Assembly (NCBI GenBank): GCA_013368445.1 | Contig: JAACJO010000004.1 | Span: 2,480,001-2,544,000 of the forward strand | Source: Leucocoprinus leucothites | Taxonomy: Eukaryota > Basidiomycota > Agaricomycetes > Agaricales > Agaricaceae | Reading direction: 5' to 3' | Length of the DNA: 64,000 bases | Shown: piece after piece, positions 1 through 11,273 of the stretch | How positions within the stretch are numbered: the stretch's first letter is position 1 | How the letters are laid out: the number at the start of each line of letters is the position of its first letter | Notes under the pieces: model-generated | Told to the model about the DNA's origin: nothing | Database searches by the model: none | Seen by the model: the letters and a program-made list of their open reading frames with translations, nothing else | Translations under genes and position numbers: made by a program

Positions 1-129
1 CCTTGTAATGCATTAGAACACAAGTGCGGCGAGCGAAATGCTCAAATAAAGGAAGAAATGAGAGGGCAGTTCTAGACGATCCATTACTCGAAACATAAAT
101 AATCTACAATAGTACTCATCACGCCAATA

Positions 130-2617
130 TCACGCTTTCGTCTGTTCCTCAACCACCTCCAACTCTTTCACCTTCTTCCCCTCAGGAACACCATCCTCAC
201 TCGCGGTTTCACTCACAACGGCCTCCTCACCACCGTACGAGCTTTGCTGCACCCACATGCTCCTATACAATCCATCGAGCGCCAAAAGCTCCTCGTGTGT
301 GCCTTGCTCGACTACCTGTCCATCTTTGAGTACAATAATCAGGTCCGATTCGACGACTGTCCGTAGACGATGTGCGATGAAGATGCTGGTACGTGGTTTG
401 CCATGTGACGGAGAGAGGAGAGTTGAGTGGATGGATTTGAGGAGTTCAGATTCGGTATGAGCATCTAACGCGGACGTCTATTCCATCAACGTCAGTATCC
501 GAAAGCAAAGAATCAAGGAAACGTATAGGAACATACAGCCTCATCGAAAAACAGGATTTCGGGATCCTTTAGCAAAACTCTGGCCACCGCCAACCGTTGC
601 TTCTCACCACCACTTATCATCAACCCTCTCTCTCCAACTTTCGTATCATACCGCTCGGGAAGTCTCATAATACTATCATGCACATTTGCCTTCTTCGCCA
701 CCTCCACAACCTCTTCATCCGTTGCCGCAAGCCTTCCATATCGAATATTGTGGAGGACTGTGCTATGGAACAATGGCGTATCCTGCGGAACAATACCTAT
801 GCTCTTGCGAAGGGATTGAAGCGTAATAGCAGATATATCTTGCCCGTCAATTGTGATAGTTCCAGATGATGGGTGGTAGAACCGGAATAAGAGCCGGAAC
901 ACAGTTGACTTTCCGCATCCCGAAGGACCCACAATAGCTACCCTCTTCCCAGCCGGAATTTCGAAATTCAGCCCTTTGAAAATTGGCCTATCAGGATGGT
1001 AACCGAAATGAACATTCTCAAATTTGATCGAGCCTCCTTTTGCTAACGCCAGAGGTTTCGCATTTGGAGGGTCGGCAATAGGAGTGTTGGTGTTGACGAG
1101 GGTGACAAGGGTCTCCATGTCGAGTAGATTTTGCCGCATTTCGCGGTAAATTGTACCGAGGAAATTGAGTGGGAGAGAAAGCTGGAAGATGAGTTGATTG
1201 ACCATGACAAGGTCGCCAATGGTCATTGTTCCTTGAACTACGCCTTGCGCGGCGAGGAACATGGCCCCCGTCAGAGCGGAGGTAAAGATCACGTTTTGAC
1301 CTGAGTTGAGGAAGGCGAGCGAGGTTGTGATTTTAGTGGAAGATTTCTCGTAATTACGGAGGTGGGTGTCATATTGTGCGACCTCGTATTTCTCGTTGTT
1401 GAATATCTTTTGGCGAGTGAGCACTCGGTTGAGAATGTATGTCAATACAGGAAACAAGCTTACCTTGACAGCTTCGAAGTTGATGAGAGAATCAACAGCA
1501 ACTGTCGCAGCCTTGTTATCCGCTTGGTTTGCTTCTCGACGAAACCGTGTCCTACAGAGTTGGAAACCAAGTAAGAACGAGTAGGACAGGAAGGGATCCA
1601 ACATACCGCCATGACGTCGTGCGCACCGTAAACCAGGTGTATGCAGCGAGAGCAACGGCCGTGATAGCCGCGAAATCCCAGCCGAATTTATATGTCTACC
1701 CAGGTCCTGTTAACTCGCAACTTGAACATAGCTCCCCCTAACAGGTGCTCACCAGAATACCACAAACGAGCGAGATCTCTAGTGCCGTAGGAACAATTCG
1801 AAACAAGATTGCCTGCATCAGGAAAGCGATTCCTTTCGTCCCCCTATCAATTGCACGGGTCAGCCCGCCGGTCTGACGAGTCAAATGGAACTTGAGGTCC
1901 AGATTGAGAAGGTGTCCGAATGTTTCTCGTGCCACTTTGCGGATTGCACGTTGCCCGATGTTGGCGAAGACTGCGTTGAGCAGTTCGCCCGAGAGCGTTG
2001 CACCAACGCGTGCAAAACCATCTGCCCAGAGTGCTCAGTATCAAGAGTCAGGGAATGTGAAAGACAGGCCTACATCCGAGTATCACAGAGCCGGCAAGTA
2101 TCCAGGCTGTTGAACTGGATGCGAGGTCGACATTGAGGGAATCAATAACTGTCTTAAATAGTGCCGGCACTTGAACATTCAGCAGCTGGAAATGAATCAA
2201 TATCAATGTTTTCGCCTCAGTCCTCGCACGCACCTTGGCAGATATCAGAAGCACGAAACCAAGCAAGACTGTTCCTCGAGTACGCCAATCGTCCTTCGGC
2301 CAGACATTAGCAAGCAACTGTTTGACGATAATCCAATCACTCCGCCTCTGCTCTGCTTTCGTCGGGTGTTGAACCTCTTCCTTCGGAGGTTCTTGTTTCG
2401 GTTTCAACTTCGGCCCTTCCGCGGATTTCAGTGGAGAATTAATCGTTGTTGGCTTGTCTTGAGCAAGATTGCCAAAGAGTCGGAGTGCTATCGGTCGAGA
2501 TGGTCGGGGCGGCGGCAACGAAGTCTGAAATAGGCCGAGCGCCGGTCGTTGTGTGCGTACAGCGCGAGCACAACCAAGGCGGGCGACGGCGAGCCCGCGC
2601 GGAGCGAGAGAGAACAT
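130..2617 (-). CDS. ATM1: Mitochondrial ABC half-transporter ATM1 (iron-sulfur export)
   Basis: Inner-membrane mitochondrial half-transporter that exports a glutathione/sulfur compound needed for cytosolic Fe-S assembly. Model: exons 2617-2234, 2185-2074, 2021-1753, 1695-1607, 1551-1464, 1406-537 and 477-130, with introns of 48-59 nt. The exons sum to 2160 nt, or 719 residues, close to the usual length of about 690. The N-terminus is Arg-rich and fits a mitochondrial presequence. The membrane domain carries the Atm1-typical stretches [18 protein letters not shown] and [13 protein letters not shown]. The C-terminal nucleotide-binding domain has Walker [10 protein letters not shown], signature ISGGEKQR and Walker B ILFFDEATSALD, the last restored by removing the 478-536 intron. 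Two introns are in frame with no stop, so simple ORF calling misreads this gene. Family assignment is firm; splice sites were inferred from consensus and family alignment. Confidence 0.95.
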
Positions 2618-2809
2618 GGCGAACAGGAACCGGCATCGCGTGCTCGATATATTGTCTCCGCGCCATTTCTTGGATGGACATCACGTGCATCCATTAGTCG
2701 AGGATCAAAACACTTCAAAATAATCCTCTAGAAATTCGCTCTGCCACTTAACGATAGAGAAATACAAACACGCCATTGGGATTATCTACTATTTATTACA
2801 TTGGAGTTA

Positions 2810-5322
2810 TCAAAATTCATCAAAAGGAAGCGGAACCCGTATAGGCTGAGGCGAATCTACAAGCGGTGCGTCCACATCATTTTTCATCAATGGCAAAGGA
2901 TCAAGTCTGCCAGAGGGCGACTCAGAAGTGAAAAGTGAAATGGGAGGCTCTTTATCAGAACGAAGGATCGGATCCTGGCGAAAAATGGAAGGGCCGATTT
3001 GTTCCTCCGCATTATTCATCTGCAGTGGGGGACAAGGTTCAGTGATTGACCTATAAAGTTTAAGTGAAGCGAAAGAGGTAGAAGGCGTCGTTAGTGATCG
3101 AGCAGGAGAATAGGGCGTCCATGAAATGGCTTGATGCAGTAGGAGGGTAACATAAAGGGTACGTGGATCGCTCCCTAGTTCAACGTTCAGGATTCTTGGC
3201 GTGGATGAACTTAAGTCTTCATCCTGAAAACCAAATTCGTGAAGATATCCAGCAACATCTGGGACGTCATGCTCGAGGGAAAGGGTTGGGACGCCAACAA
3301 TTGGTGTTAAGCCAGCATCAATTAGACCTGGAGCAGCCTCGCGAATGCGGATTAGAGAGTCAGAAAGAGGGCCCTAAGACGGAGAAATCAGCGAGGCACG
3401 GTAACAGAAGGTACCCGACATTACTCACCAGACGATATAGCCAGAGGAGGAAGGTACCAAAATCCTCCGGCGCCTTTTGTAGCCCACTAAACTCAAAGGT
3501 TTCGAATTGGTTGATCAGCGTTGGTACTGACTCCTGACGAACCGAGCAGCACGCATTCCACCCAACCTCTGCTGAATACTTGTCAAGAGAATGCAGGACA
3601 GAATCCCAGTCGTCCTGCCTTCTAACCCATTTGAGTTTCGGGTAAGTACGTGTGCCTATGCAATTAAATATCAGAAAACTATTATTCAAAAAGGGAGAAA
3701 ACAAACAACCTCGAGCGGCCAGGATCATATGATTTTGCCAGCGCAGGGATTTGGTTGCTACATCCAGATGAATCAACCCTTTATCCAAGCAAAATCGCCC
3801 GGAACGCGATGGATCCCTCAGGAAATCGGAAAAAGATGCATGATATACGCGAATGGGCTCGGAGGACGCTTTTTGCGCAAGTGGTATGTCAAGGACTGAG
3901 TGGAGGTGCTGTAGCGACCTATAAAACGCCGCCTGATCGAGCTCGAGAAAGTTGGCATGATTCTGAGCGGGAAGGTCATGTTGGGTAGGATATAAGATCA
4001 ACATCCCCACAATCCTCATAGTAGTAGGCAGATCTCGGTCAGGGACGTTGGAGAGAATTTGATAATACAGGAGGTCAAGGGCATGAAGAGGGTTAACAGG
4101 TCCCTGTGACTCTGGAAGGCGTTTGAGAAAACGGATGCACACCCGGAGCTGACCAGTCGGGTCGCTGTACTGTTCATCCCCGATGAATCTCAGGACAAAA
4201 GATACGAAACCAAGATGACCCGAGGCTATCGTGGCGATCTTTTCAAGGTCTATGTAGCGCGGCCATTCGGGGTCAAGCTGATCCATGTAATGGCGACGGA
4301 TATCAGCAAACCCACTCCTGAGAATACGCCAAGAGTCTGATTCGGCTTCACGATCCTCAATAACAAGACTCTCGCGGTGGCATGTAATAGGATGGTCAGG
4401 GTCCGAGAATACAGCTTTGAGATGTGATTCTGGACGACTGCAGATCATCCAAATGAGTGGTAATTTCGGGACCTGGCGAGCGAGACGGCCGATAAGTTCG
4501 ACTAGCTCCCGTTGCGCCGCTCGATCACAACACTCATCCAACCCGTCGATCACAATCAAAAGTGGTTCTCGGACGGTGTCCTCATGTTGAGTTGCCAGAA
4601 TATGAAATGGCACAACAATGAGTTCCCTGAACTGAGTTTTTCGGCTCTTGTCGAGGATAAGCGGATCATCGGTCAAGCGCCGAATGAGGATTTGCTTGTA
4701 CTGAGAGTGATTAACCGCCAGCTGGTAAACAAGGGTCGGAATGACGGTATCGGGATCATCGAGGTGATTTGGTCGAGAGAAGAAGAATGCAGCGCCTAAG
4801 CGACCACGAGTTTGGAATTCCTCTGCAACAGTTTGAGCAACAGCCGACTTTCCGACACCAGCAGAACCTGACAGCCAGAGCATCCCCCAATCACGACCGA
4901 GATTCTCTACGGTTCCCCAAGTGACGATGCGGTCTCGCAAGCGTCGACGTGTATCGGGATTACACCTCGGGGGATATTCTCTGTCGGCAGAGTCCAGCAT
5001 TGCGCCAGGAACGCATTTCTTTATACGATCTGACAGATATTGCAGCACTGTAGAGTCGGAGGTGTAAGTACTTTAGATAGACAAGCCTTAGGTGCGGCAT
5101 ACCAGTGGAGTTACCCAATGAAGTAGTTTGGTCGATCGCATACGCAGTAAAGGACTCGATGCGAAACCCCGAGGCGTTGGGGAAAATACCGGTGAGTGGA
5201 CCTAACCTCGCTACTATGAGGAATAGAGTTGAGACACTTGCTCAGATTTTCTGACCTGAAGTGATATTAACGTTCTGAGGCATGGTCCCCGACGGCGACC
5301 CACTGGTATCGTCAGGCCTCAT
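2810..5322 (-). CDS. NACHT (STAND/NLR-like) NTPase A, upstream tandem copy
   Basis: Signal-transducing P-loop NTPase of the kind used in fungal non-self recognition and incompatibility; its ligand is unknown. Exons 5322-5256, 5213-5103, 5047-3710, 3655-3429 and 3373-2810 sum to 2307 nt (768 aa). The start at 5322 is preferred over the in-frame ATG at 5283 because copy B also conserves the upstream MxPDDT reading. Residues about 23-59 form a short N-terminal module with the motif GIFPNASGFRI. The NACHT domain has P-loop GSAGVGKS (about 120-127), Walker B LLIVIDGLDE (about 222-231) and a sensor-like WMICSRPE. A helical C-terminal half follows; I see no WD40, ankyrin or TPR repeats. The last exon encodes a tail of about 188 residues that copy B has partly lost. 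The NACHT call is sure; the biological role is inference. Confidence 0.9.
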
Positions 5323-5725
5323 GTCGAGCTTAATTCCTACTCAAAGAAACTAGTAAAAGTGTCAAGTTCTTGTTCATTGTGTGTTTAGTGATTTACAAAC
5401 CTATGAGCTGGGATTCGGTTATGAGGTGGTGGTTGTTAGAAGGCAAAGTAAGCGCTGGAGGCGACGGTTTCGGTGGAGCTCAACCAGTTCTTACATCCCA
5501 TGGACACTGCTTTCCTGCTTGGTGAACCAGTTGCTGAACCATGATTTGATTGATGAGCTGCTGTAATTTGATTGATTAAAATCATGGGGTCCCAGCATTA
5601 CTTCAAGACCCAATGAGAAGCTAACAAGTTTTCTACGGGCCGGCTATGCCGCTCTTTGGTCTCTTCCAGTTTTATCGACTGCTTGCTTGTGTTTCTCAGC
5701 TCTTCGTTGGTTCGAATTTAGGAGC
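2980..5725. repeat. Left unit of a direct tandem duplication (NACHT A)
   Basis: This segment is repeated as 5738-8490. Besides the coding exons, the upstream sequence is shared: the stretch around 5637-5725 (GGTTCGAATTTAGGAGCTGAC) recurs at 8404-8490. Homology at the other end runs through the A tail to about 2980, matching the sequence just 3' of gene B. The unit is about 2.75 kb, and its boundary falls at about 5725-5738, where the promoter of A directly abuts the 3' end of B. Confidence 0.8.
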
Positions 5726-5737
5726 TGACGTTTATTT

Positions 5738-8490
5738 GGTGAGAAATAGAAGGGCTGATCTGTCCACCTGCATTTTTTATCTACAGCGAAATACAGGGTT
5801 CAGTGCTGAGCGAATGACCTATGAAGTCTGGGTGGAATGAAAGAGGTAGAAGGCTTTGTTAGTGGTCGAGCGGGCGTCCGCGAGGTAGTTTGGCGGAGTA
5901 AGAGGGAAACCCGAAGGGTACGGGAATCGTTCCCTAGTTCAATGTTCAGGACATATGGTACTGATAAACTCAAGTCTTGATCCAGAAGACCAAACTCCTG
6001 AAGATATCCAGCGACATCGGGGACTTCATGTTTGAGGGCAATGGTCGGGCCATTGACATCGGGTGTTAGACCAACGCCTGGACCAGCTCCAACAATGCGA
6101 ATTAGAGAGTTAGAATGAGAGCCCTAACACAAGGGAAAATCAGCAATGCACAGCAGCAGAAGAAACTCGACGTCACTCACCAGGCGATACAGCCAAAGGA
6201 GGAAGGTACAAAAGCCTTCCGGTACCTTTTGTAGTCCACTAAACTCAAAGACTGCGAGCTGATTGATCAGCGTTGACACTAATTCTTGACGAACTGAGCA
6301 GCAAGCATTCCACCCAATCTCTGCCGAATACTTGTCGAGATAATACAGGACAGAATCCCAACCGTCCTGCCTTCCAACCCATTTGAGTTTCGGGTAAGCA
6401 CATATACCTATGCAACGAAATATCAGAAAACTATTATTAAAAAAAGCATCAAGTAAACAACCTCGGGTAGCTAGGATCATGTGGTTTTGCCAGTGGAGGG
6501 ACCCGGTCGCTACGTCCAGATTAACCAACTCTTTATCCAAGCAGAATCGCCCAGAACGCCACGGACTAAGTAAAAAATCGGAAAAAGACGTATGATATAT
6601 GCGAATGGGCTCGGATGAAGCTTTGTGGGCAGGAGGTATGTCAAGGACAGAGTGGAGGTGTTGTAGCGACCTATAAAATGTGGCCTGATCGAGCTCGAGA
6701 AAATTGGCGTGATTCTGGGCAGAAAGGCCGTGTTGGGTAGGATATAGAATCAACATGCCTACAATCCTCATGGTGGTAGGTAGATCTCGGTCAGGGATAT
6801 TGGAGAGAATTTGATGATACAAGGGGTCAAGGGCACGAAGGGGGTTGGCGGGACCGTGCGACCCCGGAAGGTGTCTGAGGAAGTGGATACACACACACAG
6901 TTGACCGGTTGGGTCGCTGTATTGTTCATCCCCGATGAATCGAAGAACGAAAGACACGAACCCAAGATGGCCAGAGGCTATCGTGGCAATCCTCTCCACG
7001 TCTGCGTAGCGCGGCCATTCGAGGTCGAGCTGATCCGCGTAATGCCTACGAATATCTGCAAACCCACTCCTGAGAATGCGCCAAGCATCTGATTGCGCTT
7101 CATGATCACTAATACTAAGGCTTTCGCGGTCACATATAATAGGACGGTCAGGATCCAAGAATAAGGCTTTGAGATGTGCTTCCGGACGACTGCAGATCAT
7201 CCAAATGAGTGGTAATTTAGGGACCTGATGAACGAGGCAACCGATTAGCTCAACGAGCTCCCATTGCGCCGCCCGATCGCGACATTCATCCAACCCATCG
7301 ATCATGATCAACAGTGGGCCTTGGATGGTGTCCACACTTTGAGTTACGAGGATATGAAAGGGCTCAACAATGAGTTCCCTAAATTGAGTTTTTCGGCTCT
7401 TGTCGAGGATAAGTGGATCATCAGCCAAGCGCTGAACGAGGATTTGCTTGTACTGGGAATGGTTGACAGCAAGTTGGTAAGCAAGGGTCGGAATGACTGT
7501 ATCGGGATCGTCGAGGTGATTTGATCGAGAGAAGAAGAATGTTGCGCCTAAACGACGATGAGCCTGGAATTCTTCGGCAACGGTTTGAGCAACAGCCGAC
7601 TTTCCGACGCCAGCAGGGCCTGACAGCCAGAGCATCCTCCAATCATGATTGGGGTTCTCTGTGGTTCCCCAAGTGAAGATACGATTTCGCAAGTTTTGAC
7701 GTGTATCAGGATTACACCTCGGAGGACACTCTCTGTCGGCAGAGTCCAGCATTGCGCCAGGAACACATTTCTTTATGCGATCCGACAAGTATTGCAGCGC
7801 TGCATAGACAGAGGTGTAAGCGTCTTGGACAGATAAACCTTAGGTGTGACATACCGGTGAAGTTGCCCAATGAAGTAGTTTGGTCGATCGCATACGCAGT
7901 AAACGACTCGATACGAAAACCTGAGGCGTTGGGGAAAATACCGGTGAATGGACCTAACCTCGCCACTATGAGGAATAGCGACAAGACGCTAACTCAAACG
8001 TTCTGACCTGAAGTGGCGTTAATGTTCTGAGGCATGACAGACCGACCAGTGTCATCGGGTCCCATGTCGGGCTTAATTTTCTATTCAAAGAGGGTGTCAA
8101 CTTCTTGTTCATTGTGTGCTTAGTGATTTACAAACTTTAGTATGGGCCAGAATTCGGCTATGAGGTGGTGGTTGATACAGACAAGGAACGAGGGATCTAG
8201 TGGAATTCGACTGGTGCTTGGATATATCTTTCTAAAACCTGTTCGAACCTGTGCTGAGCCGCAGTGATGGACATACTGTATGCCAACGGAGGTCCGATTC
8301 TCCGATCAGAAACCGGCCTGCTGCGATTTGAAAATTTGATTGATGAAGTCATGGGTCCTGGTATCGTACTGTGGGATCCCACGAGAATCTTTCAAGTTTC
8401 CTGCGGGTCGGCTATTCCGCTCTTTGATCTCTTCCAATTTGTCGACTGCTTGCTCATTTTTCTCAGCTCTTCGCTGGTTCGAATTTAGGA
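5738..8490. repeat. Right unit of the direct tandem duplication (NACHT B)
   Basis: Second copy of the unit at 2980-5725. It carries NACHT gene B and its promoter region. Beyond about 8490 the two copies diverge abruptly, and an unrelated gene begins on the opposite strand. Confidence 0.8.
5800..8065 (-). CDS. NACHT (STAND/NLR-like) NTPase B, downstream tandem copy, C-terminally shortened
   Basis: Paralogue of gene A. Exons 8065-8008, 7965-7855, 7799-6462, 6407-6181 and 6123-5800 sum to 2058 nt (685 aa). The three internal exons (111, 1338 and 227 nt) have exactly the same lengths as in A, as do three of the four introns (42, 55, 54 nt). Key motifs are intact: GIFPNASGFRI near the N-terminus, P-loop GPAGVGKS (about 117-124), Walker B IMIDGLDE and WMICSRPE. 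In the last exon B has about 7 extra bases near 5804-5816 relative to A. This shifts the frame into a TGA at 5802-5800 and removes about 80 residues of tail. Downstream sequence still matches A's coding tail, so the shorter C-terminus looks derived. The gene is otherwise open and probably functional as a NACHT protein. Confidence 0.88.
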
Positions 8491-8527
8491 GCTGACATTT
8501 GACTACAAAGGAGTCCAGTTGATAATT

Positions 8528-9685
8528 ATGACTCGAGTCACGAATTTTGGCCGAAAGCGTACCTATCTTGAAGCCGGCCTTGACTCAACTACCGACGATC
8601 TCATCGCCCTAAATGAAGTTGCCAACAAACCCGATGCGGTAGGCCAAGGGCCTATTGATACAGCTGGCGCGGATGGTGAACCACCGAAGAAAAAGAAAAG
8701 GATTAGGAAGAAGAAACCGAAGACAGCATCGGCTCAAAGTACCTCTGCGACAGAAGGAGACAAAGAAGGAGCAACAGAAGGAGCAGGTGGCGAGAATGGT
8801 GTTGAAGGCAAAGCGAAGGAGATTTCTGGTCCAAGTAAGAAAGCGCTGAAGAAGAAGAAATGGAAGGAAATGGAGAAACAAAAAAGACAACGACGTAAGC
8901 CATAAATCTCTTTTCCAACTTAGCAAATTCAAACTCAACTCGTTCTTTGGATAATATAGGGTTGACGCCATCAGAACTGCGACGGCAGAAACGTATAGAT
9001 GCGCGAATGGCTGAAACCACATGTTTTGCCTGCCGAGAAAAAGGCCATGCAGCCAAGGATTGCCCAAAAGCTCAAGGTGAGGGCGTGGATGGAAAACCGG
9101 GTACGGGGAAGGGAAAGAATGTCATGGGCATATGCTATCGGTATGTTCCATCCCTTCTCCTCCGTTTATCCTAGGCTGAGCTATCACTCAGGTGTGGTTC
9201 AACGCGACACACGCTCTCGAGATGTAACAAGATCGTAGACGAATCGAATCCCCTTCCTTTCGCTTCATGCTTCGTATGCAACGGCAAGGGTCACCTTGCA
9301 TCAACATGTCCACAGAACAAAGAAAGAGGCATTTATCCCAACGGTGGATGTTGTAAACTGTGCGGTGAAAAGACCCACTTGGCGAAAGACTGTGATCTTA
9401 GAAAGAAAGGTCCGTTGTTATGCCCACCTCCTGACCAACTCGCTGACCCCTGGGCTACGCTCAGAAAACGTCGATACGATCGTTTTCATGGGTACTGGCG
9501 AGCGACCGGGTGCTGATGAAGATGACTTCCACACATTCAAGAGACGCGGGCAAGAAGTGGAGACTGAAACAAAGTCGGAGGATGTGAGGCGAAAAATGTT
9601 ACAGCTTAAAGCTGGTGCACAATCGGGCACTGTCAAATCGTTTGGATCCGCACCGCAACCCGTAAAGAAAGTCGTGCACTTTTAG
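8528..9685 (+). CDS. CCHC zinc-knuckle protein, ZCCHC9-like
   Basis: Probable nucleolar RNA-binding protein resembling ZCCHC9, which in animals is linked to rRNA processing. Exons 8528-8894, 8960-9140, 9192-9409 and 9465-9685 sum to 987 nt (328 aa). The ATG at 8528 is chosen; an apparent earlier start is TTG. The N-terminal third is very Lys-rich (PPKKKKRIRKKK, KKALKKKKWKEM), like a nuclear or nucleolar signal. The rest holds four C-x2-C-x4-H-x4-C knuckles: CFACREKGHAAKDC, CYRCGSTRHTLSRC, CFVCNGKGHLASTC and CKLCGEKTHLAKDC. The second is created by splicing. The C-terminus ends in KKVVHF, similar to family ends. Four knuckles match the family. Function is inferred from homology. Confidence 0.9.
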
Positions 9686-11195
9686 CCATCACTTCCCCCC
9701 CTATACCGACTGTAACAGCAACTCAATCTCGCAATTCACCATATCACAAGGTGTTGATTGGGACCCGCTCATTCCGTGGAAATCGGTACCAACGTAGAAA
9801 TTAATTGTTGACCGAATAGGCCGAGAGCTAGCAGAACGCCTTTATCAACCCGTCGTCCGACTTATACTCGCCCTGATGATCATCACGGAATCTCTTGCGC
9901 GGGACACATGCAAAGGCTGCGCAGGCTAAGGAAAGGGAGGGAACTATTACACCAAACGGATTAGCAGACATAAGGTGTTGGAGTGGTTTTCATTAGTTAC
10001 CCCCTTCACTCCCTACGGATATTCAGAAGACCGAATCGTAATATTGCCTCATCTACTTATCAGGGGTTGTCTGCTTAAAATATGAATAGTCTTCGATCAT
10101 CGATCATCAGCGGGGAAGGAACAACAGGGCAGTCTTGAGCCATTCAGGATCGCTGGAACTGATTTACTTAAAACGCCAACCTCCCTTTCCCCAGTATTTC
10201 GGTGCTATCGCTCCTATCCTGTCACTTACCCAAACCAGTGGCGCATCTTCATCTCATTTCCTCCAGCCTTAGGCACGATAGTTGATGTCATGAGCGCACT
10301 TATAATCTCAATTCAGTTAACGCCGCGACCATTGGGCGCAGTCCCTTGTCTACGCATGAGGCTCAGATAATGCAGGACCAATCCTACTACTGAAACTTAA
10401 AAGCTTGATGTTCAGTCATGCCTTACCGGCTGAGATTTTTGGATCCTTGTTGCTATCTCATGGACTCCTTCCAACAGTTCAGGATCATCTTAGCCTCCAA
10501 GCTTCTCTTTGTACCTACTCGACAAGTGACCATCCGCAAATGATTGAGGAAAGTGGTCAGCGGCTTCTGAGAGGAGCTTCCCCGCTCTGAGATAATTAGC
10601 TCACACTGGTTACATTCTTACGCCCCACTGTGGAAGAACACATTGTAATTTATTCGAACCTTTCATTTTACGCGCGGGATTTGGCTACCACCGATTGTGC
10701 AGGTGACCGATTAGTCCAAATACTAACTTTATTTATCCCGCCGACTGATTGGATTTAAAAAAGACTACTTACAGTAAACCTATATGCGACGCCGTCCAAG
10801 TCGGTAGACTGATCCATATATCCAGATCATGATCCTTGTCCACCGTGAGTAGACTAATCCTCGATTATTGATGATGCCTCAGACCCTAGAAGTTCATGAC
10901 TGTAGGTCGTGAGCAGCTTCTTCAATGCACTGTGTTCTTGGCACTGCCTCCTGTGCTTCGAGGTACGAGGGACCGTTTGTTCTTGTCCGTGTCAAGTGAC
11001 TAATCTGAATTATTGGATGTCAGTTTGAGGCTCTGACAAACCAGGGAAGAGTGGCCAATATGCCGGCAACGGAGAGATGGATAACGAATCGGGAATCTCC
11101 AAGCCCCCTCAAGTGCTGAGACTATATGGATATTGTACTGCCCGCAGGTCATTAAGGGCATCATTGAATCGAGATCATATTGCCACTTATAAGCT
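9686..11195. other. Intergenic, no gene seen
   Basis: About 1.5 kb between the CCHC gene and the tyrosinase promoter. Only short ORFs lacking family features (the longest about 80 codons) and no RNA gene that I can recognise. Confidence 0.6.
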
Positions 11196-11203
11196 TATAA
11201 AAG
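11196..11203 (+). promoter_or_regulatory. TATA box of the tyrosinase gene
   Basis: TATAAAAG lies about 70 bp before the tyrosinase ATG at 11274, a typical distance for a fungal core promoter. Confidence 0.55.
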
Positions 11204-11273
11204 ACCAGTGCGTGGCAGCACTCACCACAGGCCCCAATCCTCCTCTTTTTGCTACTCAGTATCGTCTCCTGCC

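Noticed and set aside
5704..5735. GGTTCGAAT resembling a tRNA B box (also at 8472)
   Set aside because: No matching acceptor stem or A box; it is part of the duplicated promoter sequence.
8609..9067. Hydrophobic ORF on the minus strand
   Set aside because: Shadow of the Lys-rich exon of the CCHC gene; poly-Lys codons read as Phe/Leu on the other strand.
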